Below are positions 51,537-60,456 of a stretch of 64,000 nt of DNA, piece after piece (within the stretch, counting starts at the first letter, position 1; every line of letters begins with the position of its first letter). The stretch spans positions 32,153 through 96,152 of the forward strand of contig JASBVF010000029.1 of NCBI GenBank assembly GCA_030147525.1, in the 5' to 3' direction. A program made the translations under genes and the position numbers. Source of the stretch: Bacteroidota bacterium (GTDB lineage: Bacteria; Bacteroidota; Bacteroidia; Chitinophagales; Saprospiraceae). The notes beneath the pieces are model-generated. The model saw only the letters and a list, made by a program, of their open reading frames with translations, was not told where the DNA came from and did no database searches.

Positions 51537-53009
51537 ATGACACGCATAACTTCTGTCCTCATAGCCATTCTCTTCCTGTATTCTCAGGCGGATGCGCAAA
51601 ATATTTACCTGAAATATGATCAAAACTGCATGGACCGGCTGGAGTACTCAACCGGCGATGTTTTTAATCCATACGTTTCTTATTCATTGAAACTGGGTAC
51701 CAACAACTTCCTCGTTTTTGATGTCGGAAAAGAAGATCCCAGATGGCAAAAAGATTTACCGGGTAAAATATCTTATTGTACCAATATGTCTTTCGACAGG
51801 GACTTGGCAAAGCAGATCAATGACGGTGCTGTCAAGGTTTTTATGGTCCGGGAAAGCCCAACGCAGTACCATGTAGCACCGGTTGACAAGGCTACCTATT
51901 TTGCGCAGCAAGGCAATGTTGTTTCGGTTTTGATGGAAGATACCGAGTTTCTTCTGCATACGGATAATCTCGTTTCGCAGGTGAACCTGGCTTTACCCAA
52001 TACACAGAAGGAAGTTTATCTGGAGGGCGTTGTCAAATTGCAATGTTTAACCGGGTACATTCTTCAGAAAAAAGATAATGCGAAGAGCTTGTCCTTAAAG
52101 GAATACGTGTTTGCTCCGGAGCTGGGCATCATAGAAAGAAGCGCCGTAACCGGGGCTGCAACAATTGATGGCTCAAACAGGACAGGAACCCTGAAGCTGG
52201 ACAAAGTAGGCAGTGCCATTTTCCACGAAGCGGTGACGATTCTCTGCGATCGCATGCAGTCTATTTACTACGACGGGCGTTCAGAGGAGGTGCTGGCAGT
52301 GAAAAGTGGAGATATTCCTCAATCTTACGGAGATGATCCGTGCGCAGCGCCAGCAAAGCCAGGCATTCACATCGTTCAAAAAGGGGAAACGATGTACGGC
52401 ATTTCGAGACGGTATGGCATTTCACTGGATCAACTCAGGGTCTGGAATAAAATGCAAAACACAGACATGCTGGCCATTTGCCAGCAGTTGTTTGTGAAAG
52501 ATCCTTCAACCATAGCCGGTACGAACGCTGCACCTGCAGGGACGACAGTATCCACAGCTCCTGCCGGAACATTGTCAGAGAAATCCGGCGCTTCAGGGTA
52601 CTGGATGAATGCTCCTGAGGTGCATGTTATTCGCCCCGGCGAATCAGTTACAAGCCTGGCTTACCTCTATGGATATACGGAAGAGCGTTTCCGTAAAATG
52701 AACGGACTCAGTCCGACAGAAAATATTTACATCGGTCAAAAACTGAGAACCAGTGACTGTGTCTGCCCGACGCTGACGTCAACCACAAAAGATTCACCGC
52801 TGCCTTACGGAGAGGAATCTGAAAAATTGACCTCAAAAGGTAATCCGGACGTGTATTTCAGGCCGGTAAAAATTCACCAGGTGAAAAAGGAAGACACGCT
52901 TTTCAGTATCGCTAAAATTTATGACACCACCGTCGAGCGGATACTCGAGTTGAACGGAATGAAAAAAGGCGATAAAATTTCTGCCAATCAGAAACTTTAC
53001 GTTCAGTAA
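51537..53009 (+). CDS. Secreted protein with three LysM domains
   Basis: 490 residues. Signal peptide (ITSVLIAILFLYSQADAQN). An N-terminal domain of about 240 residues not recognised. Three LysM repeats follow: HIVQKGETMYGISRRYGISL (about 279), VHVIRPGESVTSLAYLYGYT (about 362) and IHQVKKEDTLFSIAKIYDTT (about 444), the last one ending the protein. LysM binds N-acetylglucosamine polymers such as peptidoglycan, so it probably sits in the periplasm or on the cell wall. No catalytic domain is visible. A strong hairpin terminator starts 9 nt after the stop. Confidence 0.88.
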   Translation: MTRITSVLIAILFLYSQADAQNIYLKYDQNCMDRLEYSTGDVFNPYVSYSLKLGTNNFLVFDVGKEDPRWQKDLPGKISYCTNMSFDRDLAKQINDGAVKVFMVRESPTQYHVAPVDKATYFAQQGNVVSVLMEDTEFLLHTDNLVSQVNLALPNTQKEVYLEGVVKLQCLTGYILQKKDNAKSLSLKEYVFAPELGIIERSAVTGAATIDGSNRTGTLKLDKVGSAIFHEAVTILCDRMQSIYYDGRSEEVLAVKSGDIPQSYGDDPCAAPAKPGIHIVQKGETMYGISRRYGISLDQLRVWNKMQNTDMLAICQQLFVKDPSTIAGTNAAPAGTTVSTAPAGTLSEKSGASGYWMNAPEVHVIRPGESVTSLAYLYGYTEERFRKMNGLSPTENIYIGQKLRTSDCVCPTLTSTTKDSPLPYGEESEKLTSKGNPDVYFRPVKIHQVKKEDTLFSIAKIYDTTVERILELNGMKKGDKISANQKLYVQ

Positions 53010-53017
53010 AAAACAAA

Positions 53018-53050
53018 ACTGGCTCCGGAGATTATTCGCCGGAGCCAGTC
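53018..53050 (+). terminator. 11-bp GC-rich hairpin between the LysM and TPMT genes
   Basis: ACTGGCTCCGG (53018-53028) pairs perfectly with CCGGAGCCAGT (53039-53049), 10-nt loop, then CTCATTTTA. It ends 8 nt before the next ATG, so it may also shape translation of the methyltransferase. Confidence 0.7.
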
Positions 53051-53057
53051 TCATTTT

Positions 53058-53639
53058 ATGGCACTCGATCCCGACTTCTGGAACAAGCGTTACCTCGACG
53101 AAGATACTCCCTGGGACATGGGTAGCGTCTCACCTCCACTCAAAGCTTTCATCGATAAAATTGAAGATCCGGCAACACGGATTCTGATCCCCGGCGCAGG
53201 CAGGGCCTACGAGGCAGTTTACCTGCATCAGCGGGGATTTTACAACGTCGTTGTTTGCGATTGGGCACCTGCGGCTTTCCGGTTTATCAAAAAGAATGCG
53301 CCTGATTTTTCGGAAGAAAACTTGCAATGTGTTGATTTTTTTAGCCTGGGCGGTGAGTTTGATGTGATTTTGGAGCAGACATTTTTTTGTGCAATCGATC
53401 CGTCGCTAAGGCCTCAGTACGTCCGGAAAGTCCATGAACTTTTAAAAAAAGGCGGGATGCTGGCCGGGGTTCTGTTCGCTACAGTTTTTGACAGGCCTGG
53501 GCCTCCGTTCGGAGGAACTCCTGAGGAGTACAGAGTACTTTTTGAGGAGTTATTATTTATTGAAAAATTAGAGATCTGTAAAAATTCTATTTTGCCCAGG
53601 GCCGGAAATGAAGTGTTTGTCCAATTAATTAAGGAGTAA
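53058..53639 (+). CDS. TPMT-family SAM-dependent methyltransferase
   Basis: 193 residues. The N-terminal FWNKRYLDEDTPWDMG is the W...Y....PWD/W signature of the thiopurine/halide methyltransferase family. The SAM site ILIPGAGRAYEAVYLHQRG (about 34-52) is motif I with GxGxG changed to GAGRAYE, as usual in this family; DVILEQTFFCAIDP is motif III-IV. Bacterial members methylate thiols, selenium or halides. Cytosolic. It follows the LysM terminator hairpin directly. Confidence 0.88.
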   Translation: MALDPDFWNKRYLDEDTPWDMGSVSPPLKAFIDKIEDPATRILIPGAGRAYEAVYLHQRGFYNVVVCDWAPAAFRFIKKNAPDFSEENLQCVDFFSLGGEFDVILEQTFFCAIDPSLRPQYVRKVHELLKKGGMLAGVLFATVFDRPGPPFGGTPEEYRVLFEELLFIEKLEICKNSILPRAGNEVFVQLIKE

Positions 53640-53953
53640 TTACATTGTTATGTTTAATTATATACCGAAACGGTACGTGTAGAGAAAATTTAACATTAAA
53701 GGCTATGTACGTTTGAGTAGTAAAATTATATTTGCGGCCGCTAAGGCAGTATAGACTTAGATTTTTCTTAGCCCACCATTGCTGAAAACACGTCCCCGAT
53801 CAACTCCAACAGCCCCAGACACGTATTCAAAATTCAACTTGCTGGTAACTGAAGAAGGTATAACTGCTGTTCTTTGGCAGAGTAAATTTTTTTTTTGTCA
53901 GGTGTAAAGAGGAGGCATATCGAAATCAGTTTTTAACCAATAAAACGCAAAAC
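53640..53953 (+). other. Leader region of the M23 peptidase gene
   Basis: 314 bp. Holds the -7 box at 53727-53734 and a short palindrome TACCGAAACGGTA near 53662. No terminator for the methyltransferase was found. Confidence 0.4.
53727..53734 (+). promoter_or_regulatory. -7 box of the M23 peptidase gene
   Basis: TATATTTG matches TAnnTTTG; predicted leader of about 210 nt to the GTG start. A TTTG at 53712-53715 is too close to be the -33 element. Confidence 0.5.
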
Positions 53954-55327
53954 GTGGATTTAAAGAGCGAGAAGAAAAACCGGAAGGTCAAACTTTCGAA
54001 CAAAAAAAGAAAAAGGCTTGCAACACTTGGTACTGTAATCGGTTTGCTGGCCACCATTTTCTACCCGAATGATTACAAGGGCAACATGGTTGGAGCTTCA
54101 ATGCTCCCTTCCGATGTCATCGAAACAGAAGCCCTTGGCGCCTTTCCAATCACCGTTCCTACCATCAAATACGGGTTTGTCGTCGACACTTTCAACGTAA
54201 CGGAAGGTAGTGTCGAGCGTAATCAAACGTTGGGTGGCATGCTTTCAAAAGAGGGGCTCAGCGCAGCCGCTATCGAAAAGCTTGTCAATAACGCAACCGG
54301 AATCTTCGATATCAAACGTGATTTCAGGATTGGAAAGAATTACATGCTGCTCAGATCTTTGGACGGCAACCAACCCACGCACCTCGTTTTCGAACCAAAT
54401 GTTTTCGAATACATCGTATTCGATCTGACGGGCGAAATGAAGGTGGTGAAAGTGGAAAGAGAAGTCAATCTGGTGTCCCGCTTTGTTGATGGAAAGATCC
54501 AGACTTCCCTTTGGGATGCCCTCACGGAGCAGAACGTCAACATGGAGGCAGCCGCCAAAATGGAGGACGCTCTTCAGTGGTCCGTGGATTTCAGCCACAC
54601 CCAGAAGGGTGATGAGTTCAAAATCATTTACGACGAAAAATACATCAAAGACAAGGCTGTTGGCGCCGGACAGGTTTACGCCGCTTCTTATGTCCGGGAC
54701 GGGAAGGAGTCTTTTGCCTTCTGGTTTGACAATGGCGAGTACAAAGGATTTTACGACATCGATGGGCGGCCTGCCAAAAGCGGCTTCCTGAAGTCGCCGG
54801 TTAAATACACCCGTATTTCATCCAAATACAATCCTAAGCGCTTTCACCCGATCCTGAAAAGGGTAAGGCCACACCTCGGTACGGACTACGCAGCGCCGGA
54901 AGGCACGCCCATCTATGCCATTGGCGATGGTACTGTCGAAGAGGCTGCCTACACGAAAGGCAATGGCCGGTACGTCAAAATCAAGCACGATAAAGTTTAT
55001 CAGACCCAATACCTTCACATGTCCCGCTTTGCCAAAGGCATCCGCAGGGGCGCACATGTGTCGCAGGGCGAAGTGATTGGCTACGTGGGAAGCACCGGTC
55101 TTGCTACCGGCCCGCACGTTTGTTTCCGTTTTTGGAAAAACGGCAGGCAGGTCAATCACCTGAAGGAAAAACTGCCCAGTGCCAAAAAACTTCCGGACGA
55201 TGTTTTGCAGGAGTTTTTCAAAGTGAGAGACAAATACCTCCTGGAGTTGCACGGGGAGAATTTTAACAAAACTGATCTCCGAACACAGGCAGATTCAGTT
55301 GAATCAAAAGGGGATACAGCGCCTTAA
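53954..55327 (+). CDS. M23 family metallopeptidase, membrane-anchored
   Basis: 457 residues from a GTG start. Lys/Arg-rich first 20 residues and a membrane helix (LATLGTVIGLLATIFYP). A middle OapA/Csd3-like region (about 70-270) is followed by an M23 domain: HLGTDYAAPEGTPIYAIGDG (about 311-330) with His and Asp zinc ligands, HMSRFAKGI, and GPHVCFRFWKNGRQV. In most M23 enzymes the last motif is HxHF/E, with the second His as zinc ligand; here it is His-Val-Cys. Cys could still bind zinc. Likely a peptidoglycan endopeptidase facing the periplasm. Confidence 0.88.
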   Translation: MDLKSEKKNRKVKLSNKKRKRLATLGTVIGLLATIFYPNDYKGNMVGASMLPSDVIETEALGAFPITVPTIKYGFVVDTFNVTEGSVERNQTLGGMLSKEGLSAAAIEKLVNNATGIFDIKRDFRIGKNYMLLRSLDGNQPTHLVFEPNVFEYIVFDLTGEMKVVKVEREVNLVSRFVDGKIQTSLWDALTEQNVNMEAAAKMEDALQWSVDFSHTQKGDEFKIIYDEKYIKDKAVGAGQVYAASYVRDGKESFAFWFDNGEYKGFYDIDGRPAKSGFLKSPVKYTRISSKYNPKRFHPILKRVRPHLGTDYAAPEGTPIYAIGDGTVEEAAYTKGNGRYVKIKHDKVYQTQYLHMSRFAKGIRRGAHVSQGEVIGYVGSTGLATGPHVCFRFWKNGRQVNHLKEKLPSAKKLPDDVLQEFFKVRDKYLLELHGENFNKTDLRTQADSVESKGDTAP

Positions 55328-55376
55328 TCAGGCATTCAGACAGGAATTCATACAAAACGAAAAAGCTTTAACATCG

Positions 55377-55415
55377 AACCGGCAATGCTTTCCAGCGTTG
55401 CCGGTTCTCTTTTTT
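55377..55415 (+). terminator. Terminator between M23 and ubiD genes
   Basis: AACCGGCAA (55377-55385) pairs with TTGCCGGTT (55398-55406), then CTCTTTTTT. It sits between converging genes; the T run serves the plus-strand gene. Confidence 0.75.
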
Positions 55416-55482
55416 AATGAAACCTAAAAGTCTCAAAATTGAAGTCCCTTAAAACCACCATCCGTTGGTATTCGCTACACAA

Positions 55483-57303
55483 TCAGAGCTTCAATTTTTC
55501 CATGATCCGATCTACTCTTTCATTGACTGCTTCGTCACGAATCAGTTCAGGGGCGTGATGCGGTTTGATCCTTGCATCAAAGACGAGCCCGCCACGGCAG
55601 CCCCAGTGTTTGTTTTCAATAAAAGCCTGTATGCCGTGAATGTCGTGCGACGGATTGGTACGGGTGAAAGTGACCCAGAGGAAATTATTCAGGGTAGCCG
55701 CCGTAAATGCCGAATCATCGACCAGCAGGATGAGCGGGATGTGTTTTTCAAAATAGTCAGTATACTTTTCCATTTCCTGCGTGAAACGGGCCGCTTCGGC
55801 GTAAGATGCATCGCTTTCGAACCTGGGCGACTGCACGGCAAGCACTCCCGGCATGATGAATACCGGATTCGTAAAACCACCCGGCAGGGTAAAACCGGCC
55901 GGCAACTCCTGCTTCAATTCCCGGCGTTTTTCGCCGCAGCAGGCAATGACCACTTTGCTGCCCTCATTCCAGCCGGAACCGGAGTAATCGAGGGTGTCGA
56001 TGGTGGTTCTTGTTTGAAAATGCAGGTCTCTCGTCAGGTCAATCCTTTCCAGTACGTGGTTGAAATAATGAGGCATTTCGTGCGTGTCGAGCTTCGGGTC
56101 GTCGCCGTCGGCTGCGATGATCACGAACTTGGCAAGGGTCGTTTGTCCCTTGCCCAACAGGTGATTTGCCTGCGTCAAAATCTCCTCCGGTTTGCGTTCC
56201 CTGAAAGGCATGTACCGCTCGCTGCCAATGGCCAGCAGCAACGGGTGAACGCCTGACGCATCGACGGCGTGAATGTCACGGATGCCGGGAAACTCCTGCG
56301 ATGTCAGCGGTTCGACCAACTGGTGAATCAGCCAGCCGAAGGAGGAATCTTCCTGCGGAGGCCTGCCTACGACGGTAAACTGCCAGATGGCATCTTTCCG
56401 GTGGTAAACATTTTCGACCTCCATGACCGGGAAATCGTGCGTCAATGAGTAGTACCCGAGGTGATCGCCGAAGGGCCCCTCCGGTTTTTTCTCGCCTTTG
56501 CGAATGATGCCGGTGATGACAAAATCCGCATCTGCTGAAATGACATGGCCGTCTTTCCGGACGTAGCGAAAGCGGCGTCCACCCAGCATGCCGGCGAAGG
56601 TCAGTTCGCTCAATCCTTCCGGCATCGGCATGATGGCAGCAAAGGCATGCGAGGGCGGCCCACCCACAAAAATTGCGCAGCGAAAAGGCTCCTCGCTTTG
56701 GTTATATTCAGTGTGATGCACGCCGATACCCCGGTGCAATTGGTAATGCAAACCGATTTCCTTGTTCGTCACGTAGTCATTGCCGGAAAGCTGAATGCGG
56801 TACATACCGAGGTTGGAGTGCATGATGTTGGTGTCGTTGGGGGGTAACGTCATGACCTGTGGCAGCGTGATGAAGGCGCCGCCATCGTCTTTCCAGGATT
56901 TGATCTGAGGCAATTGGTCGATGGTCGTTTTGCCGTAGAGCACCGGAGCGCTCCAGGTTTTCATCGGCAGGGCGGTGATGGCAGTGAAGGGTGCGCCGGC
57001 GTATTTCAGCGGATTTTTCAAAAAACTCATCGGGTCAGCCTTCAACTCAATGACTTTTTGCACTTTTTTCAGCGTATTCCTGAAAATGAAAGCCGTACGC
57101 TCCGTCGTGCCGTAGATGTTGGACACCGCACGGAAAGGGCTGCCTTTCACCTTTTCAAACAGCAGGGCAGGGCCCTGCGCATCGTACACACGCCGGTGAA
57201 TTTCAGCCATTTCGAGATTGGGGTCCACTTCGAAGGGAATGCGCTTCAGATGACCGTGCTTTTCGAGGTCAAGCACGCAGTCGTTCATACTTTTATAAGC
57301 CAT
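55483..57303 (-). CDS. UbiD family decarboxylase
   Basis: 606 residues, normal for UbiD. The family uses prenylated FMN to decarboxylate aromatic or unsaturated acids. Visible: RAVSNIYGTTERTAFIF near the N-terminus, the ligand region VTNKEIGLHYQLHRGIGVHH, and EGPFGDHLGYYSL with the catalytic Glu. In menaquinone-using Bacteroidota the common role is the futalosine or quinone pathway (MqnL-like). UbiX, the FMN prenyltransferase, is not in the window. It follows the FadJ-like gene on the same strand with a 65-bp gap, so co-transcription is likely. Confidence 0.88.
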   Translation of the reverse strand: MAYKSMNDCVLDLEKHGHLKRIPFEVDPNLEMAEIHRRVYDAQGPALLFEKVKGSPFRAVSNIYGTTERTAFIFRNTLKKVQKVIELKADPMSFLKNPLKYAGAPFTAITALPMKTWSAPVLYGKTTIDQLPQIKSWKDDGGAFITLPQVMTLPPNDTNIMHSNLGMYRIQLSGNDYVTNKEIGLHYQLHRGIGVHHTEYNQSEEPFRCAIFVGGPPSHAFAAIMPMPEGLSELTFAGMLGGRRFRYVRKDGHVISADADFVITGIIRKGEKKPEGPFGDHLGYYSLTHDFPVMEVENVYHRKDAIWQFTVVGRPPQEDSSFGWLIHQLVEPLTSQEFPGIRDIHAVDASGVHPLLLAIGSERYMPFRERKPEEILTQANHLLGKGQTTLAKFVIIAADGDDPKLDTHEMPHYFNHVLERIDLTRDLHFQTRTTIDTLDYSGSGWNEGSKVVIACCGEKRRELKQELPAGFTLPGGFTNPVFIMPGVLAVQSPRFESDASYAEAARFTQEMEKYTDYFEKHIPLILLVDDSAFTAATLNNFLWVTFTRTNPSHDIHGIQAFIENKHWGCRGGLVFDARIKPHHAPELIRDEAVNERVDRIMEKLKL

Positions 57304-57368
57304 GCTCAGATTTTTTTAAGCCAAACTTTGAAACACCGGAATGGTTCAAATCAGCTGTTCACCTTGAC

Positions 57369-59483
57369 CTAAAGATTACTTTTCAGCCACTTCGGTACGG
57401 AAAACCGCCGGCCATGTGCAGCCGCCAGTTCGTCGCAGTGAGCGATAAATTTCTCCTTGCCAAAGTCCCGGACGTACTGTATCACGCCGCCTTTGAAGGA
57501 TGGAAAACCCCAACCCAGGATGCTCCCGATGTTCGCTTCCTGAACGGAAGTGATGACGCCCTCCTGCAGGCACCAAACCGCCTCGAGCACCTGCGCAAAC
57601 AGGAATCGCTCCATGATTTCACTGGCATTGTAATCCGTCCGTGTGACGGGAAAACATTCCGAAAGCCCGCCCCAAAGTTGCTTGTCGTTTTCACCGTAAT
57701 CATAAAAACCGGCCTTTTTGGCAGCGCCGGGGCGCTTCAACTCCTCCAGCATTTTTTTCAAAACATCGACGGCCGGATGCCGGATATATTTTGAGCCGTA
57801 GTGCTCGGAGGCTTGTTTTTCATACCGCATCACCAGATCGAGGGAAAGGCGGTCGGCCAGTGCGAGTGCGCCGATGGGCATGCCGGCCTGCAGGCCCAGG
57901 TTTTCAATGAGGGCAGGGGAGTAGCCTTCCTGCAACATCGTGATGCCTTCCAGGATGTAGGTGTTTTGTACCCGGGCCACGTAGAAGCCCCAGATATCTT
58001 TCACCACAATCGGCGTCTTGCCGATCGCCTGTGCAAAATCACAGGCTTTGGCGATGGTTTCGTCGGAGGTGTTTTTACCCCGGATTATTTCAACCAAAGG
58101 ATTTTCTTCCACCGGCCTGAAAAAGTGCAGACCGACAAATTGACCGGGCCTCACAGAGTTTTCAGCCAGCCGGGTGATGGGAATCGACACAGTATTGCTG
58201 GCAAGGAAGGCGTATTCGTCCAGGTATTCCTCGGTGGAGGTGATGACCTTCTTTTTTACATTCAGGTTTTCAAAAACGGACTCGATCACCAGGTCGCAGT
58301 TGGCGAATTCTTCGGAGGATTCGGTGGTTTTGATGCGGTTCAGGCAGGCCGTTTTACCGGCTTCATCGAGCAGGCCGTTTCCGACGTAATGGTCGAGCAT
58401 GCGTTCCACCCGGTCTTTGCCCTGCCGGGCAATCATCTGCGAGACATCTTTCAAAATCACCTCCAAACCCTGTGCAAGGCATGCACTGGCAATCCCCGAA
58501 CCCATGACCCCGGCCCCAACGATGCCGACCCGGCGGGGCCGGAATCTTCCGTATCCTTTCGGGCGGCTGATGCCTCCGGCAATGTCATTTTGATCGAACC
58601 ATAGTGCCTGAATCATATTTTTTGATTCGCTGCTGCGCAGCAGGGTAGTGTAGTGACGGCTTTCGATGCGGCACGCTGTTTCAAAATCAACGACGCTGCC
58701 CTCGCTGAGGGTGTTGAGGATGGCCTGCGGGGCGGAGGAGCTGCCGGCATGGAAACGCCAGCGTACAGAAATGCCGGCTGCCAACCGGGCAATGAGCCGG
58801 GCGGTGGAGGGGTCTTTGGCGGTGCCGCCGGGCACGGTTGGGCCGTTTTGGTCCCAGGGGCGGGCTGCTTCCGGGGTGTTCAGCAGCCAGTGTTTTGCTT
58901 TTTGCAGCAACTCCTCTTCGTGCGTGGCGATTTCATCCACAAGTCCGGCTTCCAGCGCTTTTTTCGGGGACCAAAGGCGTCCGCCGGTGAGTATTTCAAA
59001 AGCATTTTCAATGCCCAGCAGCCACATCAGCCGGATGACGCCGCCGTTGCCGGGCATGAGCCCAAAGTTAGCCTCGGGCAGTCCGACCCGAATATCCGGA
59101 CGATCGAGGACGATGCGGTGATGGCAAGCCAGCGCAAGTTCGAAGCCCGTGCCGAGCGCCGTGCCATTGATGGCGGCTACCACCGGCGTGCCGGGCCGCT
59201 CGATATTTCTGAAGAATTGCTTGAGTTTTTCCGAAAAATTAAAAATCTCCAGTGGCTCCTGATCTTTCGAGAGATACTCGATGTCGCCGCCCGTGAGGAA
59301 GTTTTTCTTGGAGGATGTGAGGATGACGCCCCGAAGTTTTCCCTTGGCTTTTTCTTTTTGCAAAAGCTCGATGACCGGCACGAATGCGTCCACAATTTCG
59401 TGGTTCAGCACGTTCACCGGACGGCCTTTCATGTCGAGCGTGATGGTAGCAATGTGGTCAGTGTCTTTGGTGTATTGGATCAT
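57369..59483 (-). CDS. FadJ/FadB-like bifunctional enoyl-CoA hydratase / 3-hydroxyacyl-CoA dehydrogenase
   Basis: 704 residues from ATG 59483. Fatty-acid beta-oxidation. N-terminal enoyl-CoA hydratase part (oxyanion segment AAINGTALGTGFELALACHH, EANFGLMPGNGGVIRL), then the NAD domain VGIVGAGVMGSGIASACLAQ and the dehydrogenase catalytic site VGLHFFRPVEENPLVEI with His, and a C-terminal helical part ending in KGGVIQYVRDFG. A longer start at 59531 lies upstream of the predicted -7 box (CAAAAATA at 59512-59519) and was rejected. No thiolase is adjacent. Confidence 0.92.
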   Translation of the reverse strand: MIQYTKDTDHIATITLDMKGRPVNVLNHEIVDAFVPVIELLQKEKAKGKLRGVILTSSKKNFLTGGDIEYLSKDQEPLEIFNFSEKLKQFFRNIERPGTPVVAAINGTALGTGFELALACHHRIVLDRPDIRVGLPEANFGLMPGNGGVIRLMWLLGIENAFEILTGGRLWSPKKALEAGLVDEIATHEEELLQKAKHWLLNTPEAARPWDQNGPTVPGGTAKDPSTARLIARLAAGISVRWRFHAGSSSAPQAILNTLSEGSVVDFETACRIESRHYTTLLRSSESKNMIQALWFDQNDIAGGISRPKGYGRFRPRRVGIVGAGVMGSGIASACLAQGLEVILKDVSQMIARQGKDRVERMLDHYVGNGLLDEAGKTACLNRIKTTESSEEFANCDLVIESVFENLNVKKKVITSTEEYLDEYAFLASNTVSIPITRLAENSVRPGQFVGLHFFRPVEENPLVEIIRGKNTSDETIAKACDFAQAIGKTPIVVKDIWGFYVARVQNTYILEGITMLQEGYSPALIENLGLQAGMPIGALALADRLSLDLVMRYEKQASEHYGSKYIRHPAVDVLKKMLEELKRPGAAKKAGFYDYGENDKQLWGGLSECFPVTRTDYNASEIMERFLFAQVLEAVWCLQEGVITSVQEANIGSILGWGFPSFKGGVIQYVRDFGKEKFIAHCDELAAAHGRRFSVPKWLKSNL

Positions 59484-59584
59484 GAGTCGTGGTTCGGTCT
59501 GTGATGAGCGCCAAAAATAAGGAGGAACCACGGTGGGGAGAGAATTATTTTAAAATTCTCAAAAGTCAGTCAACGAATTACCGG

Positions 59585-60082
59585 TCAATTTCCAAATAAC
59601 TCATCCAGGTATTCCTTTCTCGTCTCCTCCCGGTAATTGTCAAAACACGCACCGGCGCCACTTCTCATCACGCTCACGCAGGCCCCGTTAGGGTGGGCAT
59701 CTTCCCGGTGGCCACGGTTGAGGTAACAATGGCCGAGCTCATGAAACACCACCATTTCACGGGTATTGTCGGACACGTCAGACTTCCAGAACGTCAGGTC
59801 GATGATGATGTGATTGTCAATGAAAGATCCGTAGGTGCATTGTCCGGCAACGTGTTCTTCGGCGATTTCCTCAATTTGACCGATGATGCCTTCGGCAACG
59901 AGGTCGATGTCCAGCCCCCGCAATGCGCCTTCTTCTTCGAATCGCTCAAAATAAGCCCAAAGCCTTGCGTCCACTTTGGGAAATGGCCTGCTGCTGGTCA
60001 ACGCATCCGCAACCTCGTCTTTTTGACAGGAAACGAGCAGGGCCGTCAGGGCTAAGAGAAAGGGAAATGCGAATTTTATCAT
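59585..60082 (-). CDS. Lipoprotein with a zinc-metallopeptidase-like HExxH motif
   Basis: 165 residues. Signal peptide with lipobox (FLLALTALLVSCQKDE; acylated Cys at about 19). The motif HELGHCYLNRGH (about 114-125) has HExxH and a third His 7 residues after the second, one residue longer than the metzincin spacing (HExxHxxGxxH). It resembles Bacteroidota metalloprotease-like lipoproteins of unknown role. Four Cys in the mature part may form disulfides. The acidic mid-section is unremarkable. Activity is not proven by the motif. Confidence 0.7.
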   Translation of the reverse strand: MIKFAFPFLLALTALLVSCQKDEVADALTSSRPFPKVDARLWAYFERFEEEGALRGLDIDLVAEGIIGQIEEIAEEHVAGQCTYGSFIDNHIIIDLTFWKSDVSDNTREMVVFHELGHCYLNRGHREDAHPNGACVSVMRSGAGACFDNYREETRKEYLDELFGN

Positions 60083-60456
60083 GTTGACGGGGGATGTTTT
60101 TGATGGGTTGCAAATTACAAAATTCCGGCAATGAAAAATGCTCGCCTCGCCGGGCTAAACGCTTAAAAACAACAGAACGCTCAAATGTTTATACTTTGTG
60201 TATCTTATTTCACTTTTATTCAACTTCGGGAGGGGTGAACTAAATTTTCTTTTTGCCGGTTAAACGGGGCGAAACGGGAATTGTGAATGCATGGTGAGAT
60301 GGTGAGATGGTTGAGATGGTTGAGATGGTTGAGGGGGGTAGATGGTTTAGCGCTCAACCCCCTCAACCATCTCAACCATCTCAACCCAAAAAAGCCACAT
60401 CATCTGCCGCATACGATTCCTGTTTTTAATCCCCCGATTCCCAATCAAATTTTATC
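60083..60456. other. Divergent region between the lipoprotein and rtcB genes
   Basis: 374 bp. It holds the 29-bp inverted repeat at 60309-60386. A TATACTTTG near 60189 is a loose -7 candidate for rtcB. No ORF was found. Confidence 0.5.
60309..60386 (+). repeat. Perfect 29-bp inverted repeat upstream of rtcB
   Basis: Left arm 60309-60337 is built of GGTTGAGAT-like units and is fully complementary to 60358-60386. The 20-nt loop separates them. Upstream, further GGTGAGAT units extend the left side from 60292. As RNA it would form a very stable hairpin, ending 70 nt before the rtcB ATG. Short-word repetition suggests origin by slippage and inversion. Confidence 0.8.

Noticed and set aside
55465..56256. 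263-codon plus-strand frame opposite ubiD, and a similar 267-codon frame at 57801-58604 opposite the FadJ-like gene
   Set aside because: Both lie wholly antisense to well-identified enzymes; residue composition (Arg/His/Phe-rich) is that of a shadow.
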